This document shows positions 35,642 to 44,743 of a stretch of 64,000 nucleotides of DNA, piece after piece; position 1 is the stretch's first letter, and each line of letters starts with the position of its first letter. The position numbers and the translations under genes were made by a program. A model generated the notes under the pieces. The model was not told the DNA's origin. It saw only the letters and a list, made by a program, of their open reading frames with translations, and made no database searches. This DNA comes from UBA4292 sp002395865 (GTDB taxonomy: Bacteria; Bacillota; Clostridia; Lachnospirales; Lachnospiraceae). Where the stretch lies: assembly GCA_946533395.1 (NCBI GenBank), contig CAMNBU010000009.1, positions 1-64,000 of the forward strand. Direction: 5' to 3'.

Positions 35642-38600
35642 TTATGTGCCTCCAAGAGCTTCCCTTATAATATGCGCTGTCTCGCTGTATTTGCTCATCA
35701 GCGGCTCAACGCCGTCCGATATCGCCGCATCATCGCCCTGCTTTGCGGCATTTTCCTGTGCAAGCGCCATATCCGCCAGTTTGTCGGCTCCTATGGTCCT
35801 CGAGGAGCTCTTCAAAGCGTGCACATATATGCGGTAATCATCAGTTCTGCCCTCGGAGTATGCCTTTCTTATCTGCTCCTCCTTCTTATCCTTCTCGTCG
35901 AGGAAGGTGTTTAAAAGCTCCAGATAGAACTCCTCATCGTCCATGGCGTAACCCATGGCAGCGCTCACATTGAAACCGCAGCCGGACAGTCTGTCGATGA
36001 AGCTCTCCTTATCCTCCTGCCTCTTCTCATCACCGGTATCCACCCACTCGCAGCAATCCTGCGGAAGATATCTGGCCAGCAGCTTCTCGAGAAGTGCGGG
36101 ATCAATGGGCTTGGTCATGTAATCGACGAAGCCTGCCTTCATATACTCATCCCTGGCACCCGCGACGGCATTTGCCGTGAGAGCGATCACCGCACTGTCC
36201 TTCACAAGATCCGAAGCCTTCAGGGCATTAAGAGTCTCTATACCGTCCATTCCCGGCATCATGTGGTCCATGAGTATCACATCGTAATGCTTAGCGCCTG
36301 CCATCTGCAGGCAGTCCTGCCCGCTCATGCACAGATCGACATCTGCTCCGGAGCGCGACAGCAGTCCCCTGATGACCTTGAGATTCATCTCGTTGTCATC
36401 GACCGCAAGGATGGATGCTCCCCTTATCTTAAGCTGTCTCTTTTCGCCACCGGTCTGCTTCAGCGCGGTCTCACCCGTCTCGTAGCGTCCGATGGGTGTC
36501 GAATCTATCACCGCCTGCTCTATCTCAAAAGAGAACTTCGAGCCCTTTCCGTACTCGCTATCCACGTTCAGCGAGCTGTTCATCATCGCGAGAAGTCCCT
36601 GCACTATGGACATTCCCAGACCGGTTCCCTCGATATTTCTGTTTCTTCTCTCATCCAGTCTCCTGAAGGAGTCGAACAGTTTCTCCCTATCCTCCTGCTT
36701 TATACCTATACCGGTATCCTCCACGCTCACGGCGAGGGTGCAGGAATTGGCAGATGTGCGGCCCGCATGCATGCGAAGCGTCACGGAGCCTTTTGCCGTG
36801 TACTTCACCGCATTTGACAGGATGTTCGTGATCACCTGCTTTACCCTCACGTCGTCACCGAACAGCGTCTTCGGGAGGTTCGGATCGATGTCCGTTATCA
36901 GTTCGAGATTCTTCTCCTGTGCCTTCTCCTGCACCAGATTCACCAGATCGTCGATAAGAGTGAGAGTGTCGTACCTGACACATATTATCTCCATCTTGCC
37001 GCTCTCTATCTTGGAGAAATCGAGTATGCTGTTGACAAGTCTGAGCAGAGTCCCGCCCGCGTTCTTTATATTCTGCGCATAATCGAGTATCTGCTCGTCA
37101 GAGGTCTCCCTGATGATCATCTCATCCATGCCGATGACCGCATTGATGGGCGTCCTTATCTCGTGGCTCATCTGGGCTAAGAACTCGGACTTCGCTCTGC
37201 CTGCGGCATTCGCGTGCTCGACCGCCTCCTCAAGCTGCTTGTTGAGTTTCGCCTGCGACTTTATTACGGTGTTTAACAGTATGCCGACTATCACGGAAAG
37301 AATCACCGCTATCACCACGAATATCCCGCTGTAGACGACGCTCATGAACTCCTGCGACCAGTAATCGGCCGAGAGGATGACGGAGAAGCCGCTCCCCGCG
37401 TCCGTGGCCAGTACGCACAGCGACAATCTTCCGTCGTAGTCCCTCATGACGCGGACCTCGGACTGATAATCGCTCACACCCGGCTCCCTGAAGAGCTCTC
37501 CGTACACCGTGTTCCTGACATTTATTATATTGTCACCGGACATCTGGTACTGGGGGCTCGGATGGTTGATGATATCGCCGTTCGAGTCCATCGTGAAGGC
37601 GTACATCTCCCTCGAATACGTTCCTCCGAATACCTTTATCAGTTCCTCGAGATACAGGTCCAATCCGAACACTCCCAGATACTCACCATTCTTTCCGTAG
37701 ACCACTTTGGACATGGTGATGCAGTAGCCGCCGGTCTGTTCATCGAAGTACGGTGCGGAAATGGAATAGCCCGAAGGCGAGGTCTCTGTCTTTATATACC
37801 ATTCTCTCTCCTCGACCTTCCAGTCCGCGTCGGGCTGCCAGCCGTTATTCATTATGACCGTATGCTCCTTGTACGGATTGGCCATATAGCACACGGAAAT
37901 GTCGGGGTATCCCTTCACGACCGTATCCATCCACTCTACGGCTGAATCGTAGTCGTCAAGCAGCGCGGGATTTGCGGATATAACATCCGTGAACATATTC
38001 AGGACGCTCTTCTTCTCGGTCTCCCATACCTTCAACTCCGTGAGAGCCGCGGTCATCCTCCCCGAGATCGTCTCCTTCACGACCTTGTCGTTGGATTGGA
38101 AGAAGAATACCGAGCTGATCACAGTGACAAGTGCCAGCAGCGCTATTATTATGTCCCTGGTCACCCTTATCGAGCGGGTGAGGATGTTCTTCTTCTTCTT
38201 TTCCTCCTGCTCCGTCCTGTTGATATCAGAGATTATCGACGAGTACGAACCGAGATCCTCTATCATCTCGTTCAGGCGAAGCCCCGAAGCCTTCACCTCA
38301 TTGATATCGGTCTCGACATCCGAGCCCGCCTTCTCCCTCGCAGCGTCGCTGTGCTCAAGTATATTCTTAAGCGGCTCCCTGAGCTTTTGTGAGAGCCTGC
38401 TTACAAAGATCTCCCTGCTCTTTAACGCCTCCTCGGCCTTCGCGCGGTTTCTGGAGCTTCTGACGTAGAACACAGATACAAAAGCCAGAAGCGCAATGCT
38501 GATTATGATATTGATCAATACATTTCTGAACGCAACGCCGTACAGCCTTCCTATGTCCATGAAAAGGATCATGTACCAGTTGTTGCGCGTCTTCGTGTAG

Positions 38601-39364
38601 AACACTCTGCCCGTGGTTCCGGCGATCCTCTGTGAAAAAGAGCCGCTCTCCTCCACCCTCGCCAGAACGCTCTCAAACACGCCCTCATAGTCGGGAAGGC
38701 TCTTTCCCAGCTCCTCACCGGCGCGGGACATATCCGTATATCCCACGATGAGTCCGTCCGCGGTAACTATCATGGCGGTGTTGTTGTCCTCGCCGCCCAT
38801 GCTCCTTATGGACTGCTGTATCCTCGAGAGCGTGTAGTCGATGCTGACGACCGTATCGCCATCCGACAGCAGCACAGACATCGTAAAACACATATTACCG
38901 GTCATGCTGTCGATATACGGCTCAGTGATATAAATGTCTCCGCCCAGCTGCGCTGCTCCCACATACCACGACCTCTCGGTCGTGTGGTAATCCGCGGGCA
39001 TATCAAAGTCCGGTATGATCTCCCAGCCGTGGCCCGCGATATACACATTGAAGGCGGCACCGCCGGAGTTCTCTATCTGCACCGTCTTCTGCCACCTTAT
39101 GTACTCGTCGAGGGCCTCTATGCCATCGCCGCTCTTCATTATCTGCTCCGCACCCGAAGCCACATGCGTGAGCACGCTCTCGGATTCCGTGAGCGTGGAC
39201 TCAAAATCGCTCCTTATGCTTCCTATCTGCGTCTGTCCCGATTCGGATATCTGCGACATCATAAGTCCGATGATCATAGTCGAATTCATGGCTATAAGCA
39301 TCACGAACACCGTTATCAGAACCACTCCGGCGATAAGATCGCCGCGTCTCATTCTCTGTTTCAT
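35642..39364 (-). CDS. Hybrid histidine kinase with duplicated sensor, HisKA-HATPase-REC-Hpt
   Basis: 1240 residues from MKQRMRRGDL (a TTG six codons earlier, overlapping the upstream stop, is possible). Layout: membrane helix (~11-34), outside Cache-like domain (~40-280), helix (~282-302), a decayed HisKA-like helix pair with SRLSQKLREPLKN where Gln326 stands at the His position, helix (~404-423), a second Cache-like domain, helix (~678-699), a true HisKA with His734 in MSHEIRTPINAVIG, HATPase with NILSNAVKYT, receiver with DVILMDHMMPGMDG, and Hpt with YVHALKSSSRT. A complete phosphorelay on one chain; ligands unknown. Encoded just after the response regulator. Confidence 0.93.
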   Translation of the reverse strand: MKQRMRRGDLIAGVVLITVFVMLIAMNSTMIIGLMMSQISESGQTQIGSIRSDFESTLTESESVLTHVASGAEQIMKSGDGIEALDEYIRWQKTVQIENSGGAAFNVYIAGHGWEIIPDFDMPADYHTTERSWYVGAAQLGGDIYITEPYIDSMTGNMCFTMSVLLSDGDTVVSIDYTLSRIQQSIRSMGGEDNNTAMIVTADGLIVGYTDMSRAGEELGKSLPDYEGVFESVLARVEESGSFSQRIAGTTGRVFYTKTRNNWYMILFMDIGRLYGVAFRNVLINIIISIALLAFVSVFYVRSSRNRAKAEEALKSREIFVSRLSQKLREPLKNILEHSDAAREKAGSDVETDINEVKASGLRLNEMIEDLGSYSSIISDINRTEQEEKKKKNILTRSIRVTRDIIIALLALVTVISSVFFFQSNDKVVKETISGRMTAALTELKVWETEKKSVLNMFTDVISANPALLDDYDSAVEWMDTVVKGYPDISVCYMANPYKEHTVIMNNGWQPDADWKVEEREWYIKTETSPSGYSISAPYFDEQTGGYCITMSKVVYGKNGEYLGVFGLDLYLEELIKVFGGTYSREMYAFTMDSNGDIINHPSPQYQMSGDNIINVRNTVYGELFREPGVSDYQSEVRVMRDYDGRLSLCVLATDAGSGFSVILSADYWSQEFMSVVYSGIFVVIAVILSVIVGILLNTVIKSQAKLNKQLEEAVEHANAAGRAKSEFLAQMSHEIRTPINAVIGMDEMIIRETSDEQILDYAQNIKNAGGTLLRLVNSILDFSKIESGKMEIICVRYDTLTLIDDLVNLVQEKAQEKNLELITDIDPNLPKTLFGDDVRVKQVITNILSNAVKYTAKGSVTLRMHAGRTSANSCTLAVSVEDTGIGIKQEDREKLFDSFRRLDERRNRNIEGTGLGMSIVQGLLAMMNSSLNVDSEYGKGSKFSFEIEQAVIDSTPIGRYETGETALKQTGGEKRQLKIRGASILAVDDNEMNLKVIRGLLSRSGADVDLCMSGQDCLQMAGAKHYDVILMDHMMPGMDGIETLNALKASDLVKDSAVIALTANAVAGARDEYMKAGFVDYMTKPIDPALLEKLLARYLPQDCCEWVDTGDEKRQEDKESFIDRLSGCGFNVSAAMGYAMDDEEFYLELLNTFLDEKDKKEEQIRKAYSEGRTDDYRIYVHALKSSSRTIGADKLADMALAQENAAKQGDDAAISDGVEPLMSKYSETAHIIREALGGT

Positions 39365-39378
39365 GGCCACACTCTGCG

Positions 39379-40686
39379 TCAATGGTTCATTATTTCAGTC
39401 TCATACGTTATTCTTATCCCGTCTGTGTGTTCCTTATTCCACGATGACATGATCACATCCATCACATGTCCCAGGTAATCCTCCTTTATATCCGTGAGAA
39501 TCACAAAGACCCTGTCCTTGCGGTAGCGCATAACAAGATCGCTCTTCCTAAGATGCGTGCAGACATGCTGCGTGAAATCATCATAGTCCTGCGCCGCGTC
39601 TTCCGATGTGCCCGGTGAAAGGGAAAAAAGCACCTTGCAGGCATTTCTGTTGTATCGGAGTATGTATCTCACCACAAATCTGTACACCGCCACGAAGCTG
39701 TCACGGTCGAGCTCAAGCGCGGAATTGGTTATATTTCTCTCGTCAAGCAGCTTCGAAAGAGTCTTAAGGTCCAGATCGGCTGCCTCCTCCGTCTCGGTCT
39801 GCGCGCTGTAGAGCGCATAGCCGTGCTTTCCGTTCTGCTTTACTGTATAGAGAGCCTTGTCGGCCTTCTTTATCAGTTCCTCATAAGCTCCTGTGTCCGC
39901 ATACACGGCTCCTATGGAAACGCCCAAAGGGATCTCCATATCCTCCCCCATGATCTGCTTCGCGTCGCTCATCATGAGTGAATTCAGTGACGCGGTGAAG
40001 GCAGCGATCTCCTCCTCGCTGTCCAGGCTCACGCAAAAAGCGGTGAATTCATCGCCGCCCATCCTGCCGACGGTATCCCTGTCGGTGAGAAGCTCCTTCA
40101 CCCTCCGCGCAAATGCCCTCAGCACCTCATCACCTGCGTCATGACCGTAGAGATCGTTTACCAGCTTGAAGGAATCGATGTCGAGCATCATGAGATATCC
40201 TCTCCCAGAGGAACACAGCTGCTTGAACCTCTCTGTGGCCGCGGTCTTGTTTAAAAAGCCCGTCATGCCGTCAATGGTAGCCTCCATGCGGAATCTGCTC
40301 AGCACCTCCTGCCTTCCGATGACCTTCTCTACCCTCTTCACCAGAACATCCGGTACGATGGGCTTGCGGATATAGTCATCCACTCCCAGATCAAAGCCTC
40401 TCGCCTCGGTGCTTATATCCTCATCGGCCGTCAGAAACATTACCGGTGTGGGTGTGGCAGCCGCGCCGTCCTCCATGGCACGAAGTCTCCTGAAGGTCTC
40501 GAAGCCGTCGAGTCCGGGCATCATGATATCGAGCAGAATAAGATCTGCCCTGCCCCCTGCCATATATTCGAGGAGCTCCTCGCCCGAAGAGAGCGCCACC
40601 GTATCCATGCCGCTTTTTTGCAGGATACGCCCCGCCATCTTAAGGTTCATCACATCATCATCTACTATCACGACCAGTCTGGACAT
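39379..40686 (-). CDS. Response regulator with GGDEF domain and degenerate second GGDEF-like domain
   Basis: 435 residues from MSRLVVIVDDD, with GGAGGG 4 nt upstream. Receiver domain (~1-120) with phospho-acceptor in LILLDIMMPGLDG. Diguanylate cyclase domain (~155-290) with intact GGDEF in GRMGGDEFTAF; the usual RxxD inhibitory site is not there (Thr in place of Arg). The last ~120 residues look like another GGDEF fold with RYRKDRVFVIL where GGDEF would be, so probably inactive. Likely makes c-di-GMP under control of the adjacent hybrid kinase. The two genes are next to each other, with stop and start within 15 bp. Confidence 0.92.
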   Translation of the reverse strand: MSRLVVIVDDDVMNLKMAGRILQKSGMDTVALSSGEELLEYMAGGRADLILLDIMMPGLDGFETFRRLRAMEDGAAATPTPVMFLTADEDISTEARGFDLGVDDYIRKPIVPDVLVKRVEKVIGRQEVLSRFRMEATIDGMTGFLNKTAATERFKQLCSSGRGYLMMLDIDSFKLVNDLYGHDAGDEVLRAFARRVKELLTDRDTVGRMGGDEFTAFCVSLDSEEEIAAFTASLNSLMMSDAKQIMGEDMEIPLGVSIGAVYADTGAYEELIKKADKALYTVKQNGKHGYALYSAQTETEEAADLDLKTLSKLLDERNITNSALELDRDSFVAVYRFVVRYILRYNRNACKVLFSLSPGTSEDAAQDYDDFTQHVCTHLRKSDLVMRYRKDRVFVILTDIKEDYLGHVMDVIMSSWNKEHTDGIRITYETEIMNH

Positions 40687-40696
40687 GTTACCCTCC

Positions 40697-40725
40697 AAAA
40701 AGGGGCTGCGGACACTCCGCAGCCC
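40697..40725 (-). terminator. Terminator after upp, directly before the response-regulator gene
   Basis: GGGCTGCGGA/TCCGCAGCCC stem (40716-40725 with 40703-40712), 3-nt loop, then five U at 40697-40701. It overlaps the region just before the ribosome binding site of the next gene, so that gene needs readthrough. Confidence 0.88.
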
Positions 40726-40740
40726 TTGAGTTCTGTTTCA

Positions 40741-41385
40741 CTATTTCGTTCCGAAGATACGGTCTCCCGCGTCTCCGAGTCCCGGACAGATGTAGGCGTC
40801 TTTGTTCAGACACCTGTCTACGTTTCCAACATATATCTGTATATCCGGATGAGCCTTCGCAAGTCTCTCCAGACCCTCGGGAGCGGCAATTATGCACATA
40901 AACTTGATATTTATTCCGCCGTGCTTCTTTATCTGATCTACGGCGTCCACTGCGGAACCGCCGGTAGCGAGCATGGGATCCACAACTACGATCGTCCTCT
41001 GCTCGATAGGGCTCGGAAGCTTACAGTAGTACGCCTGCGGCTCATGTGTGACCTCATCCCTGTACATTCCGATATGTCCGATCTTCGCCGTGGGGGCAAG
41101 AGCGGTGATACCGGATACCATACCCAGACCCGCCCTAAGTATGGGCACGATGGCGAGCTTCTTACCCGCGATCATGGGAGTCATGCAGGTCTCGATCGGG
41201 GTCTTCACCTCCACATCCTCAAGAGGAAGATCGCGCAGAGCCTCATATCCCATCAGCATTGCTATCTCCTCGACGAGCTTGCGGAATTCGTTGGTACCGG
41301 TGTTCTCGTCCCTGATCATTGATATCTTGTGCTTTATAAGCGGATGATCCATTATATAAATGTTATTATACTGTGAAAAATCCAT
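40741..41385 (-). CDS. upp: Uracil phosphoribosyltransferase
   Basis: Salvages uracil: uracil + PRPP to UMP + PPi, cytoplasmic. 214 residues from MDFSQYNNIYIMDHPLIKHK; AAGGAG lies about 11 nt upstream. PRPP-binding motif VVVDPMLATGGSA, and the uracil-binding end with YICPGLGDAGDRIFGTK. Preceded by its own promoter and a 13-codon leader ORF; downstream terminator is strong. Confidence 0.97.
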   Translation of the reverse strand: MDFSQYNNIYIMDHPLIKHKISMIRDENTGTNEFRKLVEEIAMLMGYEALRDLPLEDVEVKTPIETCMTPMIAGKKLAIVPILRAGLGMVSGITALAPTAKIGHIGMYRDEVTHEPQAYYCKLPSPIEQRTIVVVDPMLATGGSAVDAVDQIKKHGGINIKFMCIIAAPEGLERLAKAHPDIQIYVGNVDRCLNKDAYICPGLGDAGDRIFGTK

Positions 41386-41417
41386 TGCTTTATACTCTCC
41401 TTGTACCGGTTCGATAT

Positions 41418-41459
41418 TTACTTTTTGTCGCTGCCGGTCACTACCGGGGCTTTTTTCAT
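41418..41459 (-). CDS. 13-codon leader ORF upstream of upp
   Basis: Encodes MKKAPVVTGSDKK. It has a perfect AGGAGG site at 41467-41472 and sits between the upp promoter and the upp start, 32 bp before upp. The spacing and strong initiation signal suggest it is translated. It could be a leader peptide coupled to upp expression; this is inference, and it may have arisen by chance. Confidence 0.55.
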   Translation of the reverse strand: MKKAPVVTGSDKK

Positions 41460-41501
41460 ACTGCCGCCTCCTGTGTGAGATCATGTCTCATCCGACAATC
41501 A

Positions 41502-41530
41502 ATATTACCACAATGAATGGTCTTATGCAA
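41502..41530 (-). promoter_or_regulatory. upp promoter
   Basis: Minus strand TTGCAT (41525-41530), 17-bp spacer, TAATAT (41502-41507). The start of transcription would fall about 30 bp before the leader ORF. Confidence 0.78.
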
Positions 41531-41576
41531 TAGAATTTCGGGTAAATGGAGCTAAACCCCGAAGAATATCGAAGTA

Positions 41577-42176
41577 TTACACGTTCTTTCCGTGAAGCAC
41601 GGGTGAGAGGGGTTTGTAGATTAAGAAGCATATTACGGAGCACAGCAGTCCCTTCACTATGGTGAACGGAAGATTGAAGATCACCAGACACTTTATCAGT
41701 GTGTCGGCCGAGGGAAGTATAGCCTTATACGCCGCGATGATGTTGTCCATTCCGCCGAAGAGGCTCGCGTAGAGCGGATATGATATGAAATAGTTCACCG
41801 GGACACTTATCAGACCCATTACCACGCTTGCGATAAGGCTTCCGATAATTGCGGCCTTCTTGTTGTGTCTGATCATGTAGATCAGTCCCGCGGTAAATGT
41901 GAACGCAGCCGCAAGAAGGAAGTTGCACAGCTCACCTATCCAGCCGGTGCTTGTTCCCTTTATCAGGCCGTGAAGCACATTCTTGAGGAGAGATATCACC
42001 ACTCCGGGGACGGGTCCCAGCGCAAATGCGCCGAGCAGTCCGGGCAGATCCGAAATATCCATCTTCACGAAGCCGGGGATGAGTGACGGTATCGGCACCT
42101 CGATGTACATCAAAAGAAAAGCTGCCGCCGAGAGCATGGCCGTGACCACAAGTTTGTAGGTGTTGATTTTTTTCAT
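41577..42176 (-). CDS. ribU: Riboflavin ECF transporter substrate-binding subunit RibU
   Basis: Membrane S-component that binds riboflavin and works with a shared ECF energising module encoded elsewhere. 199 residues from MKKINTYKLVV, start supported by AGGAGGAACCT. Family features: PSLIPGFVKMDISDLPGLLGAFALGP near the N-terminus and about six membrane helices. Preceded by an FMN riboswitch, which fits flavin uptake. Confidence 0.95.
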   Translation of the reverse strand: MKKINTYKLVVTAMLSAAAFLLMYIEVPIPSLIPGFVKMDISDLPGLLGAFALGPVPGVVISLLKNVLHGLIKGTSTGWIGELCNFLLAAAFTFTAGLIYMIRHNKKAAIIGSLIASVVMGLISVPVNYFISYPLYASLFGGMDNIIAAYKAILPSADTLIKCLVIFNLPFTIVKGLLCSVICFLIYKPLSPVLHGKNV

Positions 42177-42245
42177 AGGTTCCTCCTGAAATATAATATT
42201 AGGAGTTCCCGGGTCAGATTTGCGCTTTCTTCGCCCTCCGCCATA

Positions 42246-42274
42246 TAAAAAGCCCTGTCCCAAAGGACAGGGCG
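42246..42274 (-). terminator. FMN riboswitch expression-platform terminator
   Basis: GCCCTGTCC/GGACAGGGC stem with short loop, followed by five U. It lies between the riboswitch aptamer and ribU and would end transcription when FMN is bound. Confidence 0.88.
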
Positions 42275-42292
42275 GATACGCGAAGTACGCAG

Positions 42293-42402
42293 TCATCTCT
42301 TTCATCCGGACTATACCGTCGGCACCGGAATCTCACCGGTTCAGCACTTTCGTGGTCGCGGGCTTTACCGCCGGTGGGGAATCACACCCCGCCCTGAAAC
42401 AA
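42293..42402 (-). promoter_or_regulatory. FMN riboswitch (RFN element)
   Basis: Read on the minus strand it has all hallmarks of the RFN aptamer: GGGCGGGGTG...CCCCACCGGCGGTAAAGCCCG, then GAACCGGTGAGATTCCGGTG, CCGACGGTATAGTCCGGATG and AAAGA at the end. Binds FMN and represses ribU through the terminator that follows. Confidence 0.96.
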
Positions 42403-42410
42403 CTGGGGAT

Positions 42411-42439
42411 ATAATACTCCATTATCGCTTTCTACGCAA
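42411..42439 (-). promoter_or_regulatory. ribU promoter
   Basis: Minus strand TTGCGT (42434-42439), 17-bp spacer, TATTAT (42411-42416), just ahead of the riboswitch. A small 8-bp hairpin (42438-42455) overlaps the -35 region. Confidence 0.78.
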
Positions 42440-42486
42440 GAGGTTTTCACCTCTTTTTCGTATAAAAATACATACAGTTTTCCGTC

Positions 42487-44295
42487 TCACGGCTCCTCAG
42501 GCACATGTATCTTTACCTGAGCACAGAATATCTCATCGGAAGCATCGGGGTCCTCCACATCATAATATCTTGTGATGACAAGATTAAGTTGTTTTCCCGG
42601 TTTAGCTTCGTCTTCATACCAGATCATCACCAGACGTCCGTTCATGTCCCTCAGGTACCTGGCATAATAGTACCCTGCGTCAGCATAAAACAGATATACA
42701 TGATATTTGCCGTGGTAATATATATTCAGTTCCTCTTCATTCAGAGCCTCTATCCTTTCACTCCGAATACCTGCACTCTTCAGCCAGTCTATGACCTCCG
42801 CCTTTGCGGAAAAAGTTTCGACCACATATCTGTTTTGTCCGAGAAGCCCGACGAACAGTTCATTACCGGTGACATCTATTACGTCGTAAGGCAGCAGGCT
42901 GTCATCCCCGTCATGATCGTATACGAAAGCATTGTACACCGGAACATACCCGTCTGCGGTGAGCGCCTCCAGGGGATACTCTCCCCTGACCTTCATCCAG
43001 CCGGATACACCGTCCTCTGAACTTATGAATATCCAGTCATGTCCGTCCGTTGCACTTAAGTGGCAGATATCCTCCGTGTCCAGATATTTCACAGAGCTGC
43101 TCTCGTCCATCTGCTCAAATACCGGCACCGTAACTGCCGGAATATACGGGTACGGATATTCGTTATAGTATATATCATCAACCACCACAGAGTCAGATTT
43201 AAACCAGTAGGGAAAATCCATTCCTTCAAAGATGCACGGCAGGCCGATGCGCGAGTAACCCATATTCGGCAGGCAGTCGTCCGCTCTCACTAAATCTATA
43301 TAATAGGCAACATCGTCACCATCGTGTATGGTTATAAGCGCATCTAAGCCCGGAACATTGGTAAACGCACCTGACAGGCCACCCTTTATCAGCGCAAACT
43401 CCGCGTATTTTGTGTCGGAAAGAGTCGCTGTCATAAATACAGGATAATGCTCGACTTCATGTCCTGTTTCCACTATCCTCCCTGCCACGAAATAATTAAA
43501 ACTGTCCAGAGTAGTCCTGCTCCTGAAAAACTCCTCCTGAGTATCAGTTCCTTCACCGGTGTATCTTCTTTCGCCATCAATAAATTCCATTACCCTGCGA
43601 ACATCACTGAGCGCACAATCCGGACCGTTATGTGAAGCAATTCTATATACCTGCCCCCTGTACGTCTCATATTCAAAAGCCCAGAAACCACCGTTAAAGC
43701 TGGTTCCTAAGCGCCAGTCATCGGGAGTATAAACATATGCTCTCTTGATCCCCATTGCGTTGCTGAGCCTGCACTCTCCATCCTCAAGCAAGGTGGCCGA
43801 CTTCAAATATTTTGGTTCAAATTCATCGACCCTAAAGCCCTTATTCCTGAGGCAATCATCAAGCATCTCCTTATCGGAGCACATGTCGTACAGAAGAGTT
43901 CCATCCTCGACCTTTTCACTGTATCCGAAATACTGTGCTCCGCCGAAAGCAAAATAGCAAGGTGACCCCTCAGTCGTCTCCGCAATTATCCTTTCCTCTA
44001 TCGCTGCGATCAGCTTTTTTCCGAGCGGAGTCTCGACCGGATCCGTGTCCGCTTTCGGTTTGGTCGTCTCCTTCACAGGTTCAGTCGTCTCTTTCACTGT
44101 TGCACTTGTTTCTTCGGAAACCGTCTCGGTGGACTCTGCGGTCACGTCCGGCCCGGTTATATCCGCCACGCTAACCAGCTCGATCCTTCCGAATTTTCCG
44201 TTATCATCGGTCTCGTTTATCTGCCCGTATTTGGAAGCAGAGCAGCCGCACAGCATGGCCGCCGTCAGGCACAGTGATATCATTTTCCGCTTCAT
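42487..44295 (-). CDS. Large lipoprotein, sigma-module associated, SH3-like segment
   Basis: 602 residues from MKRKMISLCLTAAMLCGCSA, with GGAGGTGAG upstream; lipobox around LCGC. A Thr/Val/Glu-rich linker follows, then unrecognised domains. Near residues 405-440 the pattern ICHLSATDGHDWIFIS...GVSGWMKV looks like a bacterial SH3 segment. The C-terminal 200 residues are clearly related to the lipoprotein at 61160-62398 (shared VYNAFVYDHDGDDS / LYAAFIYDHDGEDS). Third gene of the ECF sigma-1 operon, 16 bp after the membrane partner gene, so possibly a sensor or regulon member. Function unknown. Confidence 0.85.
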   Translation of the reverse strand: MKRKMISLCLTAAMLCGCSASKYGQINETDDNGKFGRIELVSVADITGPDVTAESTETVSEETSATVKETTEPVKETTKPKADTDPVETPLGKKLIAAIEERIIAETTEGSPCYFAFGGAQYFGYSEKVEDGTLLYDMCSDKEMLDDCLRNKGFRVDEFEPKYLKSATLLEDGECRLSNAMGIKRAYVYTPDDWRLGTSFNGGFWAFEYETYRGQVYRIASHNGPDCALSDVRRVMEFIDGERRYTGEGTDTQEEFFRSRTTLDSFNYFVAGRIVETGHEVEHYPVFMTATLSDTKYAEFALIKGGLSGAFTNVPGLDALITIHDGDDVAYYIDLVRADDCLPNMGYSRIGLPCIFEGMDFPYWFKSDSVVVDDIYYNEYPYPYIPAVTVPVFEQMDESSSVKYLDTEDICHLSATDGHDWIFISSEDGVSGWMKVRGEYPLEALTADGYVPVYNAFVYDHDGDDSLLPYDVIDVTGNELFVGLLGQNRYVVETFSAKAEVIDWLKSAGIRSERIEALNEEELNIYYHGKYHVYLFYADAGYYYARYLRDMNGRLVMIWYEDEAKPGKQLNLVITRYYDVEDPDASDEIFCAQVKIHVPEEP

Positions 44296-44311
44296 AAAAC
44301 TCACCTCCATA

Positions 44312-44743
44312 TCATAGCTGCACACCATACTCGATCTCGTGACCGCTGTAGCTGCATATCAGTCTGTACATGCCGTGCGGCACCGGATCGTCCGTCGTTA
44401 TCTCGTAGATATCATCTCCCGCTTCCGTCTTCCCGCTCACTCGGTATTTGATATCAATACTCTCCCCGTCCGAATTTATAACCTTCCAGCCGGAAATGCT
44501 CTGCGCATCGAAATCCTCGGGTATATCCTGAAGCGTCACTGCAATGCCCTTGCGGGTCATTTCCCCCGGCTCCTTGTCGCCTTTAAATGCGTTGCGCACA
44601 GAAAATGCCAGTACTATTATTATCAGCACCGCAGCTACGCACGATATATACCTGGCCATAAGTCTTCTGCGTCTTTGTCTTTTATTCATCAATTCATTTT
44701 TAACACGAAGAACTATCTCCGTAGTCATCTCATATCTTTTCAT
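44312..44743 (-). CDS. Membrane partner (candidate anti-sigma) of ECF sigma-1
   Basis: 143 residues. About 30 N-terminal residues inside (rich in Arg/Lys: NKRQRRRRLMARY), a membrane helix at about 31-50, and an outside domain of about 90 residues. It lacks the zinc-binding anti-sigma HxxxCxxC motif. The outside domain ends MYRLICSYSGHEIEYGV, like the other partner proteins here (YSLVCENERVSHR). It overlaps the sigma gene by 14 bp, a typical sign of sigma/anti-sigma coupling. Anti-sigma role is inferred. Confidence 0.75.
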   Translation of the reverse strand: MKRYEMTTEIVLRVKNELMNKRQRRRRLMARYISCVAAVLIIIVLAFSVRNAFKGDKEPGEMTRKGIAVTLQDIPEDFDAQSISGWKVINSDGESIDIKYRVSGKTEAGDDIYEITTDDPVPHGMYRLICSYSGHEIEYGVQL

